Assembly (NCBI GenBank): GCA_008012115.1
Contig: SSEB01000001.1
Span: 1-64,000, forward strand
Origin: Nevskiaceae bacterium
GTDB taxonomy: Bacteria > Pseudomonadota > Gammaproteobacteria > Nevskiales > Nevskiaceae
Direction: 5' to 3'
Length of the DNA: 64,000 nucleotides
Below are positions 16,982 to 26,140 of this stretch, in pieces; within the stretch, counting starts at the first letter, position 1; every line of letters starts with the position of its first letter. The notes under the pieces are model-generated. The model made no database searches, was not told the DNA's origin, and saw only the letters and a list, made by a program, of their open reading frames with translations. The translations under genes and the position numbers were made by a program.

Positions 16982-17194
16982 ATGTCCAATGCTGCAACCG
17001 GCACTGTGAAGTGGTTCAATGAAGCCAAGGGCTTCGGTTTCATCACCCCGGAAGGCGGTGGCGAAGATCTCTTCGCGCACTTCCGCGAGATCCAGACCTC
17101 CGGCTTCAAGACCCTGAAGGAAGGCCAGCGCGTCGAGTTCGTCGCGGCTCGCGGCCCCAAGGGCATGCAGGCCACCAAGATTCGCCCGCTCTAA
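16982..17194 (+). CDS. Cold-shock domain protein (CspA family)
   Basis: A 70-aa single cold-shock domain that binds single-stranded RNA/DNA. RNP1 is KGFGFI and RNP2 is [18 protein letters not shown] opens the domain. AAAGGA lies 9 bases before the ATG. The long leader and its own promoter suggest post-transcriptional temperature control. It ends at a terminator shared with the convergent SDR gene. Confidence 0.95.
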   Translation: MSNAATGTVKWFNEAKGFGFITPEGGGEDLFAHFREIQTSGFKTLKEGQRVEFVAARGPKGMQATKIRPL

Positions 17195-17217
17195 GATCCG
17201 CTCTTAGTTCGTGAATC

Positions 17218-17246
17218 AAAAAACCCCGGCTTCGGCCGGGGTTTTT
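17218..17246. terminator. Bidirectional intrinsic terminator
   Basis: A6, CCCCGGC, TTCG tetraloop, GCCGGGG, T5. It serves csp on the plus strand and the SDR gene on the minus strand. Confidence 0.9.
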
Positions 17247-17259
17247 CTTTGGCCGACAT

Positions 17260-18018
17260 TCAACCGCGATGGACGGCCAGCGGGCCAAAGGCTTGGCAGA
17301 CCGGCATCAGCGTGATCTCGTTGATGTTGACGTGGACCGGCCGCGTCGCCGCCCAATAGACGCTGTCGGCCACATCGTCGGCGGTCAGCGGCTGTGTGTT
17401 GGCGTAAACGGCTGCGGCCTTCGTCTCGTCGCCCTTGAAGCGCACTTGTGAAAACTCCGTTCCGCCGGCAAGACCCGGCGCGATATAGGTCACCCGCACC
17501 GGTGTGCCGAGCAGATCGGCGCGCAGGTTGTTGCTGAACTGCCGCACGAAGGCCTTGGTGCCACCGTAGGCGTTGCCGCCCGGGTAGGGGAACTCGCCGG
17601 CCGTGGAGCCGATGTTGACGACATGACCGCGTCCGCGTGTCACCATCCCTGGCAGCACGGTGCGCGTGCAGTACATCAACCCCTTGATGTTGGTATCGAC
17701 CATGCGTTCCCAGTCGTCGAGCACGGCGCGTTGCGCCGGTTCCAGCCCCACCGCAAGCCCGGCGTTGTTGACCAGGATGTCGATCTCGGCAAAGCCGGAG
17801 GGCAGCGCGGCGACGGCGCGCTCGACCTGCGCCAGTGAACGCACGTCGAGTTCGATGGTCTCCACGAGGTCGCCAAGCTCGCCTTTCAGGGCGCGCAGAC
17901 GTTCGCCGCGACGGCCCGCGGCGATGACGCGGCTGCCGCTGGCAGCAAAACGTCGGGCGATGGCGAGGCCGAAGCCGGCGGTGGCGCCGGTGACGAAAAC
18001 CACGGGCGGAGTGCGCAT
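17260..18018 (-). CDS. NADP-dependent short-chain dehydrogenase (YdfG-like)
   Basis: A 252-aa SDR. The Rossmann motif is TGATAGFGLAIA, the NAG motif is NNAGLAVG, Ser is in NIGSTAG and the catalytic YxxxK is YGGTK. Length and ETIELDVR/NTQPLTADDVAD segments resemble YdfG-type 3-hydroxy acid dehydrogenases; the substrate is unverified. The start at MRTPPVV has AGGA upstream and is preferred over 18042. Divergent from a small membrane protein gene 97 bp away. Confidence 0.88.
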   Translation of the reverse strand: MRTPPVVFVTGATAGFGLAIARRFAASGSRVIAAGRRGERLRALKGELGDLVETIELDVRSLAQVERAVAALPSGFAEIDILVNNAGLAVGLEPAQRAVLDDWERMVDTNIKGLMYCTRTVLPGMVTRGRGHVVNIGSTAGEFPYPGGNAYGGTKAFVRQFSNNLRADLLGTPVRVTYIAPGLAGGTEFSQVRFKGDETKAAAVYANTQPLTADDVADSVYWAATRPVHVNINEITLMPVCQAFGPLAVHRG

Positions 18019-18115
18019 GTCGGAGTTCCTGCTGCGATTCAATCGGGCGCAAAGTTTAGCCGTGACGGCATGCGCTCGCTAAACTGGCCCAACCGCATTG
18101 ACGAGGGGTGATGAG

Positions 18116-18535
18116 ATGATGCCTGCAAGGATGCAGCGCGCGGTACGCTGGGTGGCGCTGTTCGATCTGGCGGTGACGGCGCCGATGGCGCTGCCGGAAC
18201 TCTCGGAGCGCTGGGTGTCCTTCCTGCTCTCGGGATTCGGCTTTGCCGGTGATCCCGCCGCGTGGCGGCCGTTGCCGATGACCACCGCGGTGTTCTGCGT
18301 GCTCACCGGCATCCTGGGCGTGCTGTGGAACGGCTGCCGCGCACTGCGGCCTGATCCCTTGCTGGTCCGCGCCGATGTCTGGGGCCGCTACGCGGTGGCC
18401 CTGGCCCTGGCGTATTTCCTCGTGCAGCGCCAGGCGCCGTCGCCGCTCTGGCTGTTTGTGATCAGCGAGGTCGTCGGCGCCCTGATCCAGCGCCGGGCGC
18501 TGTCGGCGGCTCGTGAAGGAGCAGGCTGGGCCTGA
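18116..18535 (+). CDS. Small integral membrane protein, unknown function
   Basis: A 139-aa protein with about four hydrophobic segments (AVRWVALFDLAVTAPMAL, MTTAVFCVLTGILGVLW, YAVALALAYFLV, LWLFVISEVVGAL) and short loops. Starts at ATG 18116, preceded by GAGGGG; the ORF track's 18098 start is a TTG. No family recognised. Converges on the SET-domain gene, with stops 7 bp apart. Confidence 0.7.
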   Translation: MMPARMQRAVRWVALFDLAVTAPMALPELSERWVSFLLSGFGFAGDPAAWRPLPMTTAVFCVLTGILGVLWNGCRALRPDPLLVRADVWGRYAVALALAYFLVQRQAPSPLWLFVISEVVGALIQRRALSAAREGAGWA

Positions 18536-18542
18536 GCCGCGC

Positions 18543-19031
18543 TCAGGCCCTCGATTCGCGGCGCGGACGCTTGGGTTTGAGAATGGTGCCGGTGCAGCGT
18601 TGCGCACCGCAGCGGCAGGCCCAGATGCGCTTCAGCCGCGTCGTGTGGGGCTCGTCCAGGATGATGCCGTAGTCGTAGGTCAGCTCTTCGCCGCCGCGAA
18701 CTTTGCGCAGGGTTTCGATCATGATGCGGTCGCGTGACGGATCGCCGCCGGGATGCTCGATCAGCCAGGCCTGGCAGTTCGGCGTGCAGCTGTGATTGAG
18801 CCAGCGTGCGGCATTGCCACCAACATTGGCGTCGATCACGTAGTGCTCGTTGAGCGTGAACAGGAAGGTGTGTCCGCTGTCGACGCTGCCGCCATGGCAA
18901 TCATCGGCTTCGTCGTGTGTCAGGCGCCGGCCGCGGTATTCGATGACTTCGGCGCCTTTCGGGAGATCGCGGGCGGCGAACACGCCGTTGCCGTGGATGC
19001 TGGAGCGTCTTACTACGATGGATCGGGGCAT
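18543..19031 (-). CDS. SET domain protein (lysine methyltransferase-like)
   Basis: A 162-aa protein that is almost only a SET domain. GVFAARDLPKGAEVIEY starts the fold, WLNHSCTPNCQAW is the SAM/pseudoknot motif, GEELTYDYG supplies the active-site Tyr, and WACRCGAQRCTGT is a Cys-rich post-SET zinc motif. Such eukaryotic-type proteins occur sporadically in bacteria; the substrate here is unknown. The start at MPRSIVV is chosen over the longer ORF to 19085. Its 5' end is close to the divergent alpha/beta hydrolase gene. Confidence 0.9.
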   Translation of the reverse strand: MPRSIVVRRSSIHGNGVFAARDLPKGAEVIEYRGRRLTHDEADDCHGGSVDSGHTFLFTLNEHYVIDANVGGNAARWLNHSCTPNCQAWLIEHPGGDPSRDRIMIETLRKVRGGEELTYDYGIILDEPHTTRLKRIWACRCGAQRCTGTILKPKRPRRESRA

Positions 19032-19147
19032 GGCTTCGGTCGGAGAATCGGGTGCACATTGTCGCCGGGCCGCGTGGGGAATCAAGCGCGCGGTTCATTG
19101 GCATGGCAAGCCATGCAACAATCGGACCCTCTTCCAAGGTGGATGAC

Positions 19148-20068
19148 ATGCCCCAAATCAGCGCCAACGGCCTGCGGTTCGAATACCAGACCTTCGGCGA
19201 AGCGACGTCGCCAGCACTGCTGCTGATCATGGGGCTGGGCGGACAGCTCATTCAGTGGCCGGACGAGTTCTGCGCCGCCCTGGCTGACGCCGGCTACTAC
19301 GTGATCCGCTACGACAACCGCGATGTCGGCCTGTCCTCGCGTCTCGGCCATGTCGGCAAGCCCAACCTGATGCGCGCCGGTCTGCTGTCGACCCTGCGCC
19401 TGCCGGTACGGGCGCCCTACAAGCTCGACGACATGGCGGCCGACGCGTTGGGGTTGCTGGACGCCCTGGGCATTGCCCAGGCGCACCTGGTCGGCATCTC
19501 GATGGGCGGCATGATCGCGCAGATCCTCGCGGCCAAGCACGGCGACCGCGTGCGCAGCCTGGTGTCGATCATGTCGTCCAGCGGCAATCCGCGCCTGCCG
19601 GGTCCGAGCTGGCGGATCAAGCTGCGCATGGTGCGCCGGCCGGCGCGACTGGACCGCGAATCGATCATCGCGCACTCGATGCAGACCTGGCGCCTGATCG
19701 GCAGCCCGGGCTATCCCACCGATGAAGCCGTGCTGCGCGACAAGGTCGAGCGCGCCTATGACCGCGCCAGCTACCCGCAAGGGCTGGCGCGGCAGACGCT
19801 GGCGATCCTGGCCTCCGGCAGCCGCGTGCCGCTGCTGCGTCGCATTGCGGCGCCGACCCTGGTGATCCACGGCGACCGCGACCCGCTGGTGCCGTTGGCC
19901 GCGGCGCACGATCTGGTGCGGCACATTCCCGGCGCGCGTGCCGAGATCATCGCGGGCATGGGTCACGATCTGCCGCCGGCGCTGCTGCCGCGGTTGCAGC
20001 GGCTGATCGTCGATCACCTGTCGCAGGGCGGCGACCGCCGGGCGAAACCCGCCAGGAAGCGCGCCTGA
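19148..20068 (+). CDS. Alpha/beta hydrolase
   Basis: A 306-aa hydrolase. The nucleophile elbow is GISMGGM, the oxyanion region is LIMGLGGQ, the Asp is in GDRDPLVP and the catalytic His in GMGHDLPP. Substrate unknown. The start at MPQISANG is preceded by AAGGTGG; the track's 19052 start would add an unconserved tail and overlap the SET gene promoter. Repeat copy 3 begins 12 bp after its stop. Confidence 0.9.
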   Translation: MPQISANGLRFEYQTFGEATSPALLLIMGLGGQLIQWPDEFCAALADAGYYVIRYDNRDVGLSSRLGHVGKPNLMRAGLLSTLRLPVRAPYKLDDMAADALGLLDALGIAQAHLVGISMGGMIAQILAAKHGDRVRSLVSIMSSSGNPRLPGPSWRIKLRMVRRPARLDRESIIAHSMQTWRLIGSPGYPTDEAVLRDKVERAYDRASYPQGLARQTLAILASGSRVPLLRRIAAPTLVIHGDRDPLVPLAAAHDLVRHIPGARAEIIAGMGHDLPPALLPRLQRLIVDHLSQGGDRRAKPARKRA

Positions 20069-20080
20069 GGCGGTAGTGGC

Positions 20081-20194
20081 GCCACCCGCCATCGTGGATG
20101 CCGGCCTTCAGATAGTTAATATATATAGATAATTTTAATAAATGATCAATAAATTAAAACAATTCTGGCGAGGTCATAGGGCACAGCGGGTGGC
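20081..20194. repeat. 114-bp inverted-repeat element, copy 3
   Basis: Termini GCCACCCGCC (20081-20090) and AGCGGGTGGC (20185-20194); AT core 20115-20160 (GTTAA...AAAAC, G at index 29). It lies between a hydrolase stop and a lipoprotein start. The ORF-track start at 20142 falls inside this element and is spurious. Confidence 0.95.
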
Positions 20195-20225
20195 GCGCGC
20201 CATCGACTTTGCCGGAGTGGGAAAC

Positions 20226-21074
20226 ATGCCGAAAACGATCCACGCGGTGGCGATGGCCGCCGTCCTGCCATTGGTGGCCTGCAATGGCCACGTCAATCTC
20301 GATGTCACCGACGCCGCGGTCGACAAGCTCAGCAAGGTTTACGTGCAGTTCGACAGCGTGACCCTCAAGCCGGCCGCTGCCGGCGCCGTCACGGTCACAC
20401 TCAATCCGCCCCTGACCATCGACCTGCTGGCGCTGGAGGGTGGCGGCACGTCCCGTCTGCTGAACAACAAGCAACTCAGCGACGGCAGCTACGATTCGCT
20501 CAGCCTGGGCGTCAGCGCCGACGGTAGCGGCAAGGATTCTTACGTCGTGCTGAGCGACGGCACCACCAAGGTGCCGCTGCTGATGTCCAGCAGTGCCGGC
20601 CTGACGCTGAACAGCAGGTTCAAAGTGGACAAGGACGGGACGCGCAATTACGTGATCGATTTCAACCTGCGCAAGTCCGTACTCGACCCGCTGACCGGCA
20701 CCACGGCTTATCGCCTGGCGCCCAAGCTGCGCCTGGTCGATCGCGATGCCAGCGGCGCCATCGCTGGCAGCGTCGCCGGTGCCGGTGCGACGGGCTGCAG
20801 TCCTGCGGTTTACGTCTATGCCGGCAGCGGCGCCACGCTGGGCGACGAGGGCAGTGCCCATGCGCCGCTGACCAGCGCGCTGGTGAAGGCACAGGCCACC
20901 ACGCCCGTGACCTATACCTACAAGGTTGCGTTTCTCGACCCGGGGACTTACACGCTGGCCCTCACCTGCCAGGCAGACGCCGACAGCCCGGAAATCGCCA
21001 ATGAGTCCATCGGACTGAGCAACGCCACCGAGGTGCAGGTGCAGAAGGGAACGACCGCGACGGTCAATTTCTAG
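20226..21074 (+). CDS. DUF4382-type lipoprotein
   Basis: A 282-aa lipoprotein. A short signal peptide ends in the lipobox LVAC, placing the lipidated Cys at about residue 19. The next ~145 residues (VYVQFDSVTLKPA, DLLALEGGGTSRLLNN, YDSLSLGVSA) resemble DUF4382. A C-terminal beta-rich part follows (TYTYKVAFLDPGTYTLALTC), like a carboxypeptidase-regulatory-type domain. Start 20226 is used because the upstream frame lies in the repeat and GGAG precedes this ATG. Confidence 0.82.
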   Translation: MPKTIHAVAMAAVLPLVACNGHVNLDVTDAAVDKLSKVYVQFDSVTLKPAAAGAVTVTLNPPLTIDLLALEGGGTSRLLNNKQLSDGSYDSLSLGVSADGSGKDSYVVLSDGTTKVPLLMSSSAGLTLNSRFKVDKDGTRNYVIDFNLRKSVLDPLTGTTAYRLAPKLRLVDRDASGAIAGSVAGAGATGCSPAVYVYAGSGATLGDEGSAHAPLTSALVKAQATTPVTYTYKVAFLDPGTYTLALTCQADADSPEIANESIGLSNATEVQVQKGTTATVNF

Positions 21075-21105
21075 CGCGCGTCAGCGCAGCTACCGCGCTG
21101 TCGGC

Positions 21106-23355
21106 TCAGACCGGGCTCTGCGCTTCCGTGCGGGCCTGGGAGGCCGAGATGGCATCGCTGGCGGCGTCTTCCACCTGTCGGCGGGCGGCGGCCAGGGCCG
21201 ACTCGAAGGCCGGCGGCGGATCGAGCGGATCGGACCGGCGGCTGACGAGATCCTCTTCGAAATCCTTGGGCGGGACCAGCAACCGGTTTTCGGCATCGAA
21301 GCCGCCGAAGACGATGAAATCCACATCCGGCTCGTGCTCCAGCAGGCGCATCCAGTGCGTCTCGCCGGTCTTGCGGTTAAAGACGCGGAACCAGGCGCCC
21401 AGGGTGAGAAAGTCGCGCAGTGCCTTCTTTTTGGCCGGCTCGCGCGGCTTGGCCACGGCCTTGGGCGCGGGCGCCTTCTTCTCGAGGTAAGCCTCGATCT
21501 CGTTGTGAAGCGCCTTGAGGCTGGAGATGGCCTCCTGGTTGCGCTCGCGCGGCATGCGCTCCAGCACCAGCGCATCCTCGAGATCGTCGCGCACCGTGGC
21601 GCGGTCGCTGTTGGAGAATTCGGCGGCGCGCGCCAGTTCGACGCTGCGGATCACCCGCTCCGCGAGATTGAGCGACTGCGTCCACAGGGGGCTCACGGCG
21701 CTGTGACGCAGCAGCGTCAGCCCCAGGAAGGGACGCAGGGCTCGGTCGATCAGCAGTTCGGCCGTCGCCAGCAACTCGCGGGACTCAAGCACGCGGCCCA
21801 GTTCCTCGTCGACGCGCTGCATGCCGCGTTGCACGATGACCTTGCGGCGTTGGGCCGCATCCTCGTCCATCTGACCGAGGAAGGACTGCACCGCCTCGTC
21901 GGTGACCGGCGCCGGGCTGTCGATGTTGGCGCGGACCACGGGCGCGTCCGGCGTCAGCAGCGGCGCCATCGCATCCTTCAGCGCCTGCAAGTCGGCGGTG
22001 GGATCGTGCGAGGACGTGCGCGCGCTGCTGGCGGTCGCGGCCAGGTCGTTGAGCAGCACCCGCAGGGGGTGCTGGCCATTGGTCAGGAAAGCGGGGTCGG
22101 ACAGCGCAGCCTTGAGCACCGGGAAGCGCAGCGTTTCGAGTACGGGCTTGACCGATTCCGGCAAGGCAGCGTCGTTCTGGAAGCCATCGAACATGTGACC
22201 GATCAGCTCGGCGCGCTTGGCGATGGGTTCCTGCGCGGTGTTGTTCTGGGGCTGATGCAGCCAGGACGACAGGCGCTCGCCGAGCTCCGAGGCGAGGCGC
22301 GCATCGGTGTATCCCGCGTAGGCGGCGTAGCCCGGCGGCAGCGGCAGGCCATAGGCGCCAGTCGGGGTATAGGCGCCGGGCGGAGCCACGAACGCCGTGG
22401 GGCCATAGCCACCTTGCGGCAGGGCGCCCATGCCGGGAGGCACCATTCCCGGCGGCAGGCTGGCGCCGGGTGCCGGCATGGCACCAGGGGGAGGATAGTA
22501 GCCACCCGCCGGCGCGCCGTAACCCGGCTGCGAGGGCGGCGAGAACAGATCGTTACGGCGTGCGCCGCCGTCGGCTGCGGCGGCAGCGGATCCGCCGGCC
22601 AGTGCGCCGAGAGCGCTGAGCATGCTGCTCATCTGGTGCGGGGTCTGCGGCTCGTGCGAGAGCGTGTCCTGCGCGTCCTGTGCCTGGCGCTGACTCGACG
22701 CGGTCTTCACACCATTCTCGTCGAGCGCCCGCAGCAGACGGTTGTAGAGCTCGCCCAGCTGGATCATTACGGTGCGCTCGAACAGCTTGAGCACGACCAG
22801 CCGGGTTTCGATCTCCATGTCGATGGTGCGCGAGGCGGCGAGGAAGGCCTCGCTGATCGCCAGCGGTTCCAGCGGGCCGTGTTCGACGCGCTCACCGGTG
22901 TTGTCGGCAGCCCAGTCGAGGCGCCGGCCCAGCTCGAACAACTGATCGCGGAAAAGGCCCTCCGCGCGCGCCGTCATGTTGGTGACGGCGATGGACTCTT
23001 CCAGCTCCTCGGTGGACTGCATCGACAGTTCGTCGATGGAAATATTCGCGGTCTTCTTGACCTTGCTCTCGGGATGATCGAAGCGATGGCAGAAGGATTT
23101 GAAGAAATGATCGACCACGTCGGGCCGCCGCACGCGCAGCACGCGCATCAGGCCCATGCAGCGGCGCTGCTCGTCGCCGGTGGCGCGGCGCGCCCAGTCG
23201 AACAGGGTGTCGTCGGCGCAGTCGAACATCGCCTTGAGCTGGACGTGCAGCAGGTCGATGGACTGTTGCCGGAGCAGGCGCGCGAGGGGGCCATGGGCAG
23301 GCGCCGCCGCCGGCGTCTGCTGCCTCGCAAAGATGGATGTCACATTCCCTGACAT
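21106..23355 (-). CDS. DUF1631 family protein
   Basis: A 749-aa cytoplasmic protein of the proteobacterial DUF1631 family (sometimes mis-named thymidine phosphorylase). It has an alpha-helical N-terminal part (LLHVQLKAMFDCADDTLFDWA), a Pro/Gly/Ala-rich linker at about 260-340, a second helical domain and a C-terminal PilZ-like segment (FLTLGAWFRVFNRKTGETHW). A PilZ-like end would suggest cyclic-di-GMP-linked regulation, but the binding residues are not clear. A palindromic site lies about 120 bp upstream. Confidence 0.85.
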   Translation of the reverse strand: MSGNVTSIFARQQTPAAAPAHGPLARLLRQQSIDLLHVQLKAMFDCADDTLFDWARRATGDEQRRCMGLMRVLRVRRPDVVDHFFKSFCHRFDHPESKVKKTANISIDELSMQSTEELEESIAVTNMTARAEGLFRDQLFELGRRLDWAADNTGERVEHGPLEPLAISEAFLAASRTIDMEIETRLVVLKLFERTVMIQLGELYNRLLRALDENGVKTASSQRQAQDAQDTLSHEPQTPHQMSSMLSALGALAGGSAAAAADGGARRNDLFSPPSQPGYGAPAGGYYPPPGAMPAPGASLPPGMVPPGMGALPQGGYGPTAFVAPPGAYTPTGAYGLPLPPGYAAYAGYTDARLASELGERLSSWLHQPQNNTAQEPIAKRAELIGHMFDGFQNDAALPESVKPVLETLRFPVLKAALSDPAFLTNGQHPLRVLLNDLAATASSARTSSHDPTADLQALKDAMAPLLTPDAPVVRANIDSPAPVTDEAVQSFLGQMDEDAAQRRKVIVQRGMQRVDEELGRVLESRELLATAELLIDRALRPFLGLTLLRHSAVSPLWTQSLNLAERVIRSVELARAAEFSNSDRATVRDDLEDALVLERMPRERNQEAISSLKALHNEIEAYLEKKAPAPKAVAKPREPAKKKALRDFLTLGAWFRVFNRKTGETHWMRLLEHEPDVDFIVFGGFDAENRLLVPPKDFEEDLVSRRSDPLDPPPAFESALAAARRQVEDAASDAISASQARTEAQSPV

Positions 23356-23474
23356 CGCTGACCGCTCTCCATGTGTGCAGGCAAGGCCTGCATGACGAGC
23401 GGAAGCGCCTGTTAGCGTTTCCTGCTCCCGGTACAGGCTCTGCTCGCAGTGCGGCAGAGCTCCATTTTTTCATC

Positions 23475-23497
23475 AAACTGACATTATTTGTCAGTTT
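23475..23497. promoter_or_regulatory. Inverted repeat, possible operator
   Basis: AAACTGACA, five AT bases, TGTCAGTTT: a 9-bp perfect inverted repeat in the gap between the DUF1631 and flavodoxin genes, which are both on the minus strand. T5 follows on the plus side, so a weak plus-strand terminator is the alternative. The rest of the gap (23356-23621) holds no gene. Confidence 0.45.
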
Positions 23498-23621
23498 TTA
23501 CCTTATTGCCCGCTTAGCTTAACGATACCGACAACAGCATGGACTTGCAAGAATAATGACGCGCTGTTCATCGCCGATTTTGCAGCCTCCGTCCGATGGA
23601 GCGTCGCCAGCCACTGTCCCG

Positions 23622-24080
23622 TCAAAAAATGCCGCAGCCGAGGCCGGCCGCCATGGCCTGTCCGAGTTCACGGCATTGCCTCAGGGCCTCGGCATCCGGC
23701 ACGCCGTGGCTGATGACGGGTTCGGCGACCTTGCTCCAGCCGTAGCCCAGGGCGATGCGTTCCAGGGCACGGACGGCGCCGCTGCCATCGTTGTCGGCGC
23801 TGACGAACATGGCCCAGGGCAGGCCGGTCACCTTGCTCTGTGCCGGGTAGTAGGTGCGGTCGAGGAAATCCTTTACCAGACCCGACAGATAGCCGAAATT
23901 CTCCGGCGTGCCGATCAGCAGACCGTTGGCCCAGAGCAGGTCCTCGAGGCCCGCGGCATCGGCGCGCAGGCAGCGCAATTCGACGTCATCGGCGCTCTCC
24001 GCGGCGCCCGCCGCCACCGCCTGCGCCAGCGCCTCGGTATGGCCGCTCTGGCTGCTGTAGACCAGCAGGAGATGTTTCAT
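23622..24080 (-). CDS. Flavodoxin-like NAD(P)H/FMN protein
   Basis: A 152-aa flavodoxin fold. The FMN-phosphate loop is SSQSGHTEALA near the N-terminus, and PENFGYLSGLVKDFLDR supplies the second FMN loop, as in NADPH-dependent FMN reductases. The start MKHLLLVY at 24080 is chosen; the ORF extension to 24230 runs into the promoter region of the divergent outer-membrane gene. Confidence 0.85.
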   Translation of the reverse strand: MKHLLLVYSSQSGHTEALAQAVAAGAAESADDVELRCLRADAAGLEDLLWANGLLIGTPENFGYLSGLVKDFLDRTYYPAQSKVTGLPWAMFVSADNDGSGAVRALERIALGYGWSKVAEPVISHGVPDAEALRQCRELGQAMAAGLGCGIF

Positions 24081-24261
24081 GCGCGCAGTGTAGAGCAGGC
24101 CGCGCGGGTCATTCAGTCGGGATTCAGTTCCGGCAGGGCACAGTGCCCCCCGAGTCGGCGCCGGCCGTGTGATGGTGAGCTCAGTCCGTCCCGTGGCGCC
24201 GCTGAAGGGCGGGGCATGCAGGCCCCGCATCCGCCGATGTCACATTCAAGAGGAATCAAGG

Positions 24262-24807
24262 ATGAATACCCCCAAGCTACGTCAAACCATCGCCGCCGCC
24301 GCGGCTGTCGCCATCCTGCCGATGACGGCCTTCGCGTTCGATTACAACAACGTCGAGGGTGGCTTCGTCCACCTCCACAATGATTCGGGTAGCGACAACG
24401 GCTTCCGCATCGGCGGTTCCTTCGCTATCGCACCGCCGGTCGCCGTGTTCGGTGAATATGACCACGGCGGCGATGTCGACCGGATCAGCGCCGGCGGGCT
24501 GTTTCACACACCGATCCACAGCAATCTCGATCTGAATCTGGGCGCTTCGCTGGAGCACGGCAGCCTGCCGCATGACCACGATACCGGCTTCGGTCTGCGC
24601 GCCGGCCTGCGCTGGAACGCCGTGCCGGGCGAGCTGGAACTGGACCCGGAGCTGCGCTACGTCAGCCTGTTCAACCGGGACGACGTGTCCGCTCGACTGG
24701 GCGGTCTCTATCACATCAACCGCAACCTCGATCTGCAGGCTGCCCTGCAGGCCGGCGACGAGGACCGCGCCGAAGTCGGCTTGCGCTACAACTTCGGTAG
24801 CCGCTAG
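24262..24807 (+). CDS. Small outer-membrane beta-barrel protein
   Basis: A 181-aa exported protein. The signal peptide ends around AFAFDYN, and alternating strands follow (FRIGGSFAIAPPVAVFGEYDH, GFGLRAGLRWNA, AEVGLRYNFGSR), consistent with an 8-stranded barrel. The mature start (YNNVEGGFV) resembles the Ax21/OmpA-like small barrels of xanthomonads. AAGAGGA precedes the ATG. Function unknown. Confidence 0.8.
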   Translation: MNTPKLRQTIAAAAAVAILPMTAFAFDYNNVEGGFVHLHNDSGSDNGFRIGGSFAIAPPVAVFGEYDHGGDVDRISAGGLFHTPIHSNLDLNLGASLEHGSLPHDHDTGFGLRAGLRWNAVPGELELDPELRYVSLFNRDDVSARLGGLYHINRNLDLQAALQAGDEDRAEVGLRYNFGSR

Positions 24808-24955
24808 AGCACTCGGTCCGGCCGCGCCCGAGTGCGCGGCCGGACGGTTGCGCCGTCCAGCGGGGCGCGAGGCGGCGTGCGAAAATCGCATGTCTCTTTT
24901 TTTGCGCCCATGCCCGCTCTCCGCTCTCTCCCGCTGATTCCGCGCAGCGCCCGTC

Positions 24956-26140
24956 GTGGCTGAAGCGCTGCCGCCGCGCGGCCGCACCGTGGTCGCGGTC
25001 GGCTTCGGCCAGCTGCTGGCCTGGGGCTCCAGCTATTACCTGCTGGCCATCCTGGCGCGGCCGATGGCGTCGGCGCTGGGCCTGAATCCGGTTGTGGTCT
25101 ACGCCGAATTCTCCGCAGCGCTGCTGCTGGCCGCGGCGCTGGGGCCGGCGGTGGGAGGCTTGATCGACCGCCACGGCGGTCGTCGCGTGCTGCTGGCGTC
25201 CAACGTGGTGTTCGCCGCCGGGCTCGGCACGCTGGCGGCAGCACAGGGCGCGGTGAGTCTCGCGCTGGGGTGGCTGCTGATCGGCGCGGCGATGCCGATG
25301 GGTTTGTATGACGCGGCGTTCTCGACCCTGGTCGGCCTGTATCGCGCCGAGGCGCGTCGCAGCATCGTCGGCGTGACGCTGATCGCCGGCTTCGCCAGCT
25401 CGGTGAGCTGGCCGCTGACTGCCGCGCTGAACGCGCATTTCGGCTGGCGGACCGCCTGCTTCGCCTGGGCATTGCTGCACCTGGCCGTGGGGGCGTCGAT
25501 CCACCGCTTCCTGCTGCCGGCGGGGCGGCCCGCCGCGCCGCTGCATGCGGCGCCGCCTGCGGACGCGCCGGCGCCACCGGGCAACGCCACGCTGTGGCTG
25601 CTGGCCGGGGTGTTCACCTGCAATGGCTTCGTCTTCGCCGCGATGGCGGCGCATCTGCCGCGCGTGCTGCAGGCCGCCGGCTGCACGCCGGTGGCGGCGG
25701 TCGCTGCGGCATCGCTGCTGGGCGTCTCGCAGGTGGCGGCGCGGCTGGCCGACGGTGCGCTGCTCAGCCGGCTGCATCCGCTGGTCTCCGCGCGCCTGTC
25801 GATGGCGATGCACCCGCTGGGTGCGGCCCTGCTCGGAAGCCTGGGTGCGCCGCTGGCGACGCTGTTCACGGCCCTGCATGGCGCTGGCGTCGGACTGATG
25901 ACCATCGTGAAAGGGACGCTGCCGCTGGCCTTGTTCGGTGCCGCCGGTTTCGGGCGCCGGTCCGGTTTGCTGGAAGCGCCATCGCGGGTGGCGCAGGCGC
26001 TGGCGCCGATCGCCTTCGGCGCGGCGCTGGATCACCTCGGTGCCCGCGCCCTCTGGATCTCCGGCGGCATCGCTGCCGCCGGGTGGATCGGTGTGCTGCT
26101 GCTGCGCGCCGATGCGACGCGCAGCGCGGGCGCGGCTTAG
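24956..26140 (+). CDS. Major facilitator superfamily transporter
   Basis: A 394-aa MFS protein with about 12 hydrophobic segments and the loop-2/3 motif GGLIDRHGGRRVLL typical of MFS. GTG start at 24956. Substrate unknown. Its stop overlaps by 4 nt, tail to tail, the AlgP-like gene on the other strand. The 582-aa minus-strand ORF over it is a composition shadow. Confidence 0.85.
   Translation: MAEALPPRGRTVVAVGFGQLLAWGSSYYLLAILARPMASALGLNPVVVYAEFSAALLLAAALGPAVGGLIDRHGGRRVLLASNVVFAAGLGTLAAAQGAVSLALGWLLIGAAMPMGLYDAAFSTLVGLYRAEARRSIVGVTLIAGFASSVSWPLTAALNAHFGWRTACFAWALLHLAVGASIHRFLLPAGRPAAPLHAAPPADAPAPPGNATLWLLAGVFTCNGFVFAAMAAHLPRVLQAAGCTPVAAVAAASLLGVSQVAARLADGALLSRLHPLVSARLSMAMHPLGAALLGSLGAPLATLFTALHGAGVGLMTIVKGTLPLALFGAAGFGRRSGLLEAPSRVAQALAPIAFGAALDHLGARALWISGGIAAAGWIGVLLLRADATRSAGAA

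Noticed and set aside
20142-20225. N-terminal extension of the DUF4382 lipoprotein (ORF-track start 20142)
   Set aside because: The extension is translated from repeat copy 3; a lipoprotein signal and ribosome site support 20226.
21334-23352. 672-aa plus-strand ORF opposite DUF1631
   Set aside because: Shadow frame with no domain; the minus frame matches a known family.
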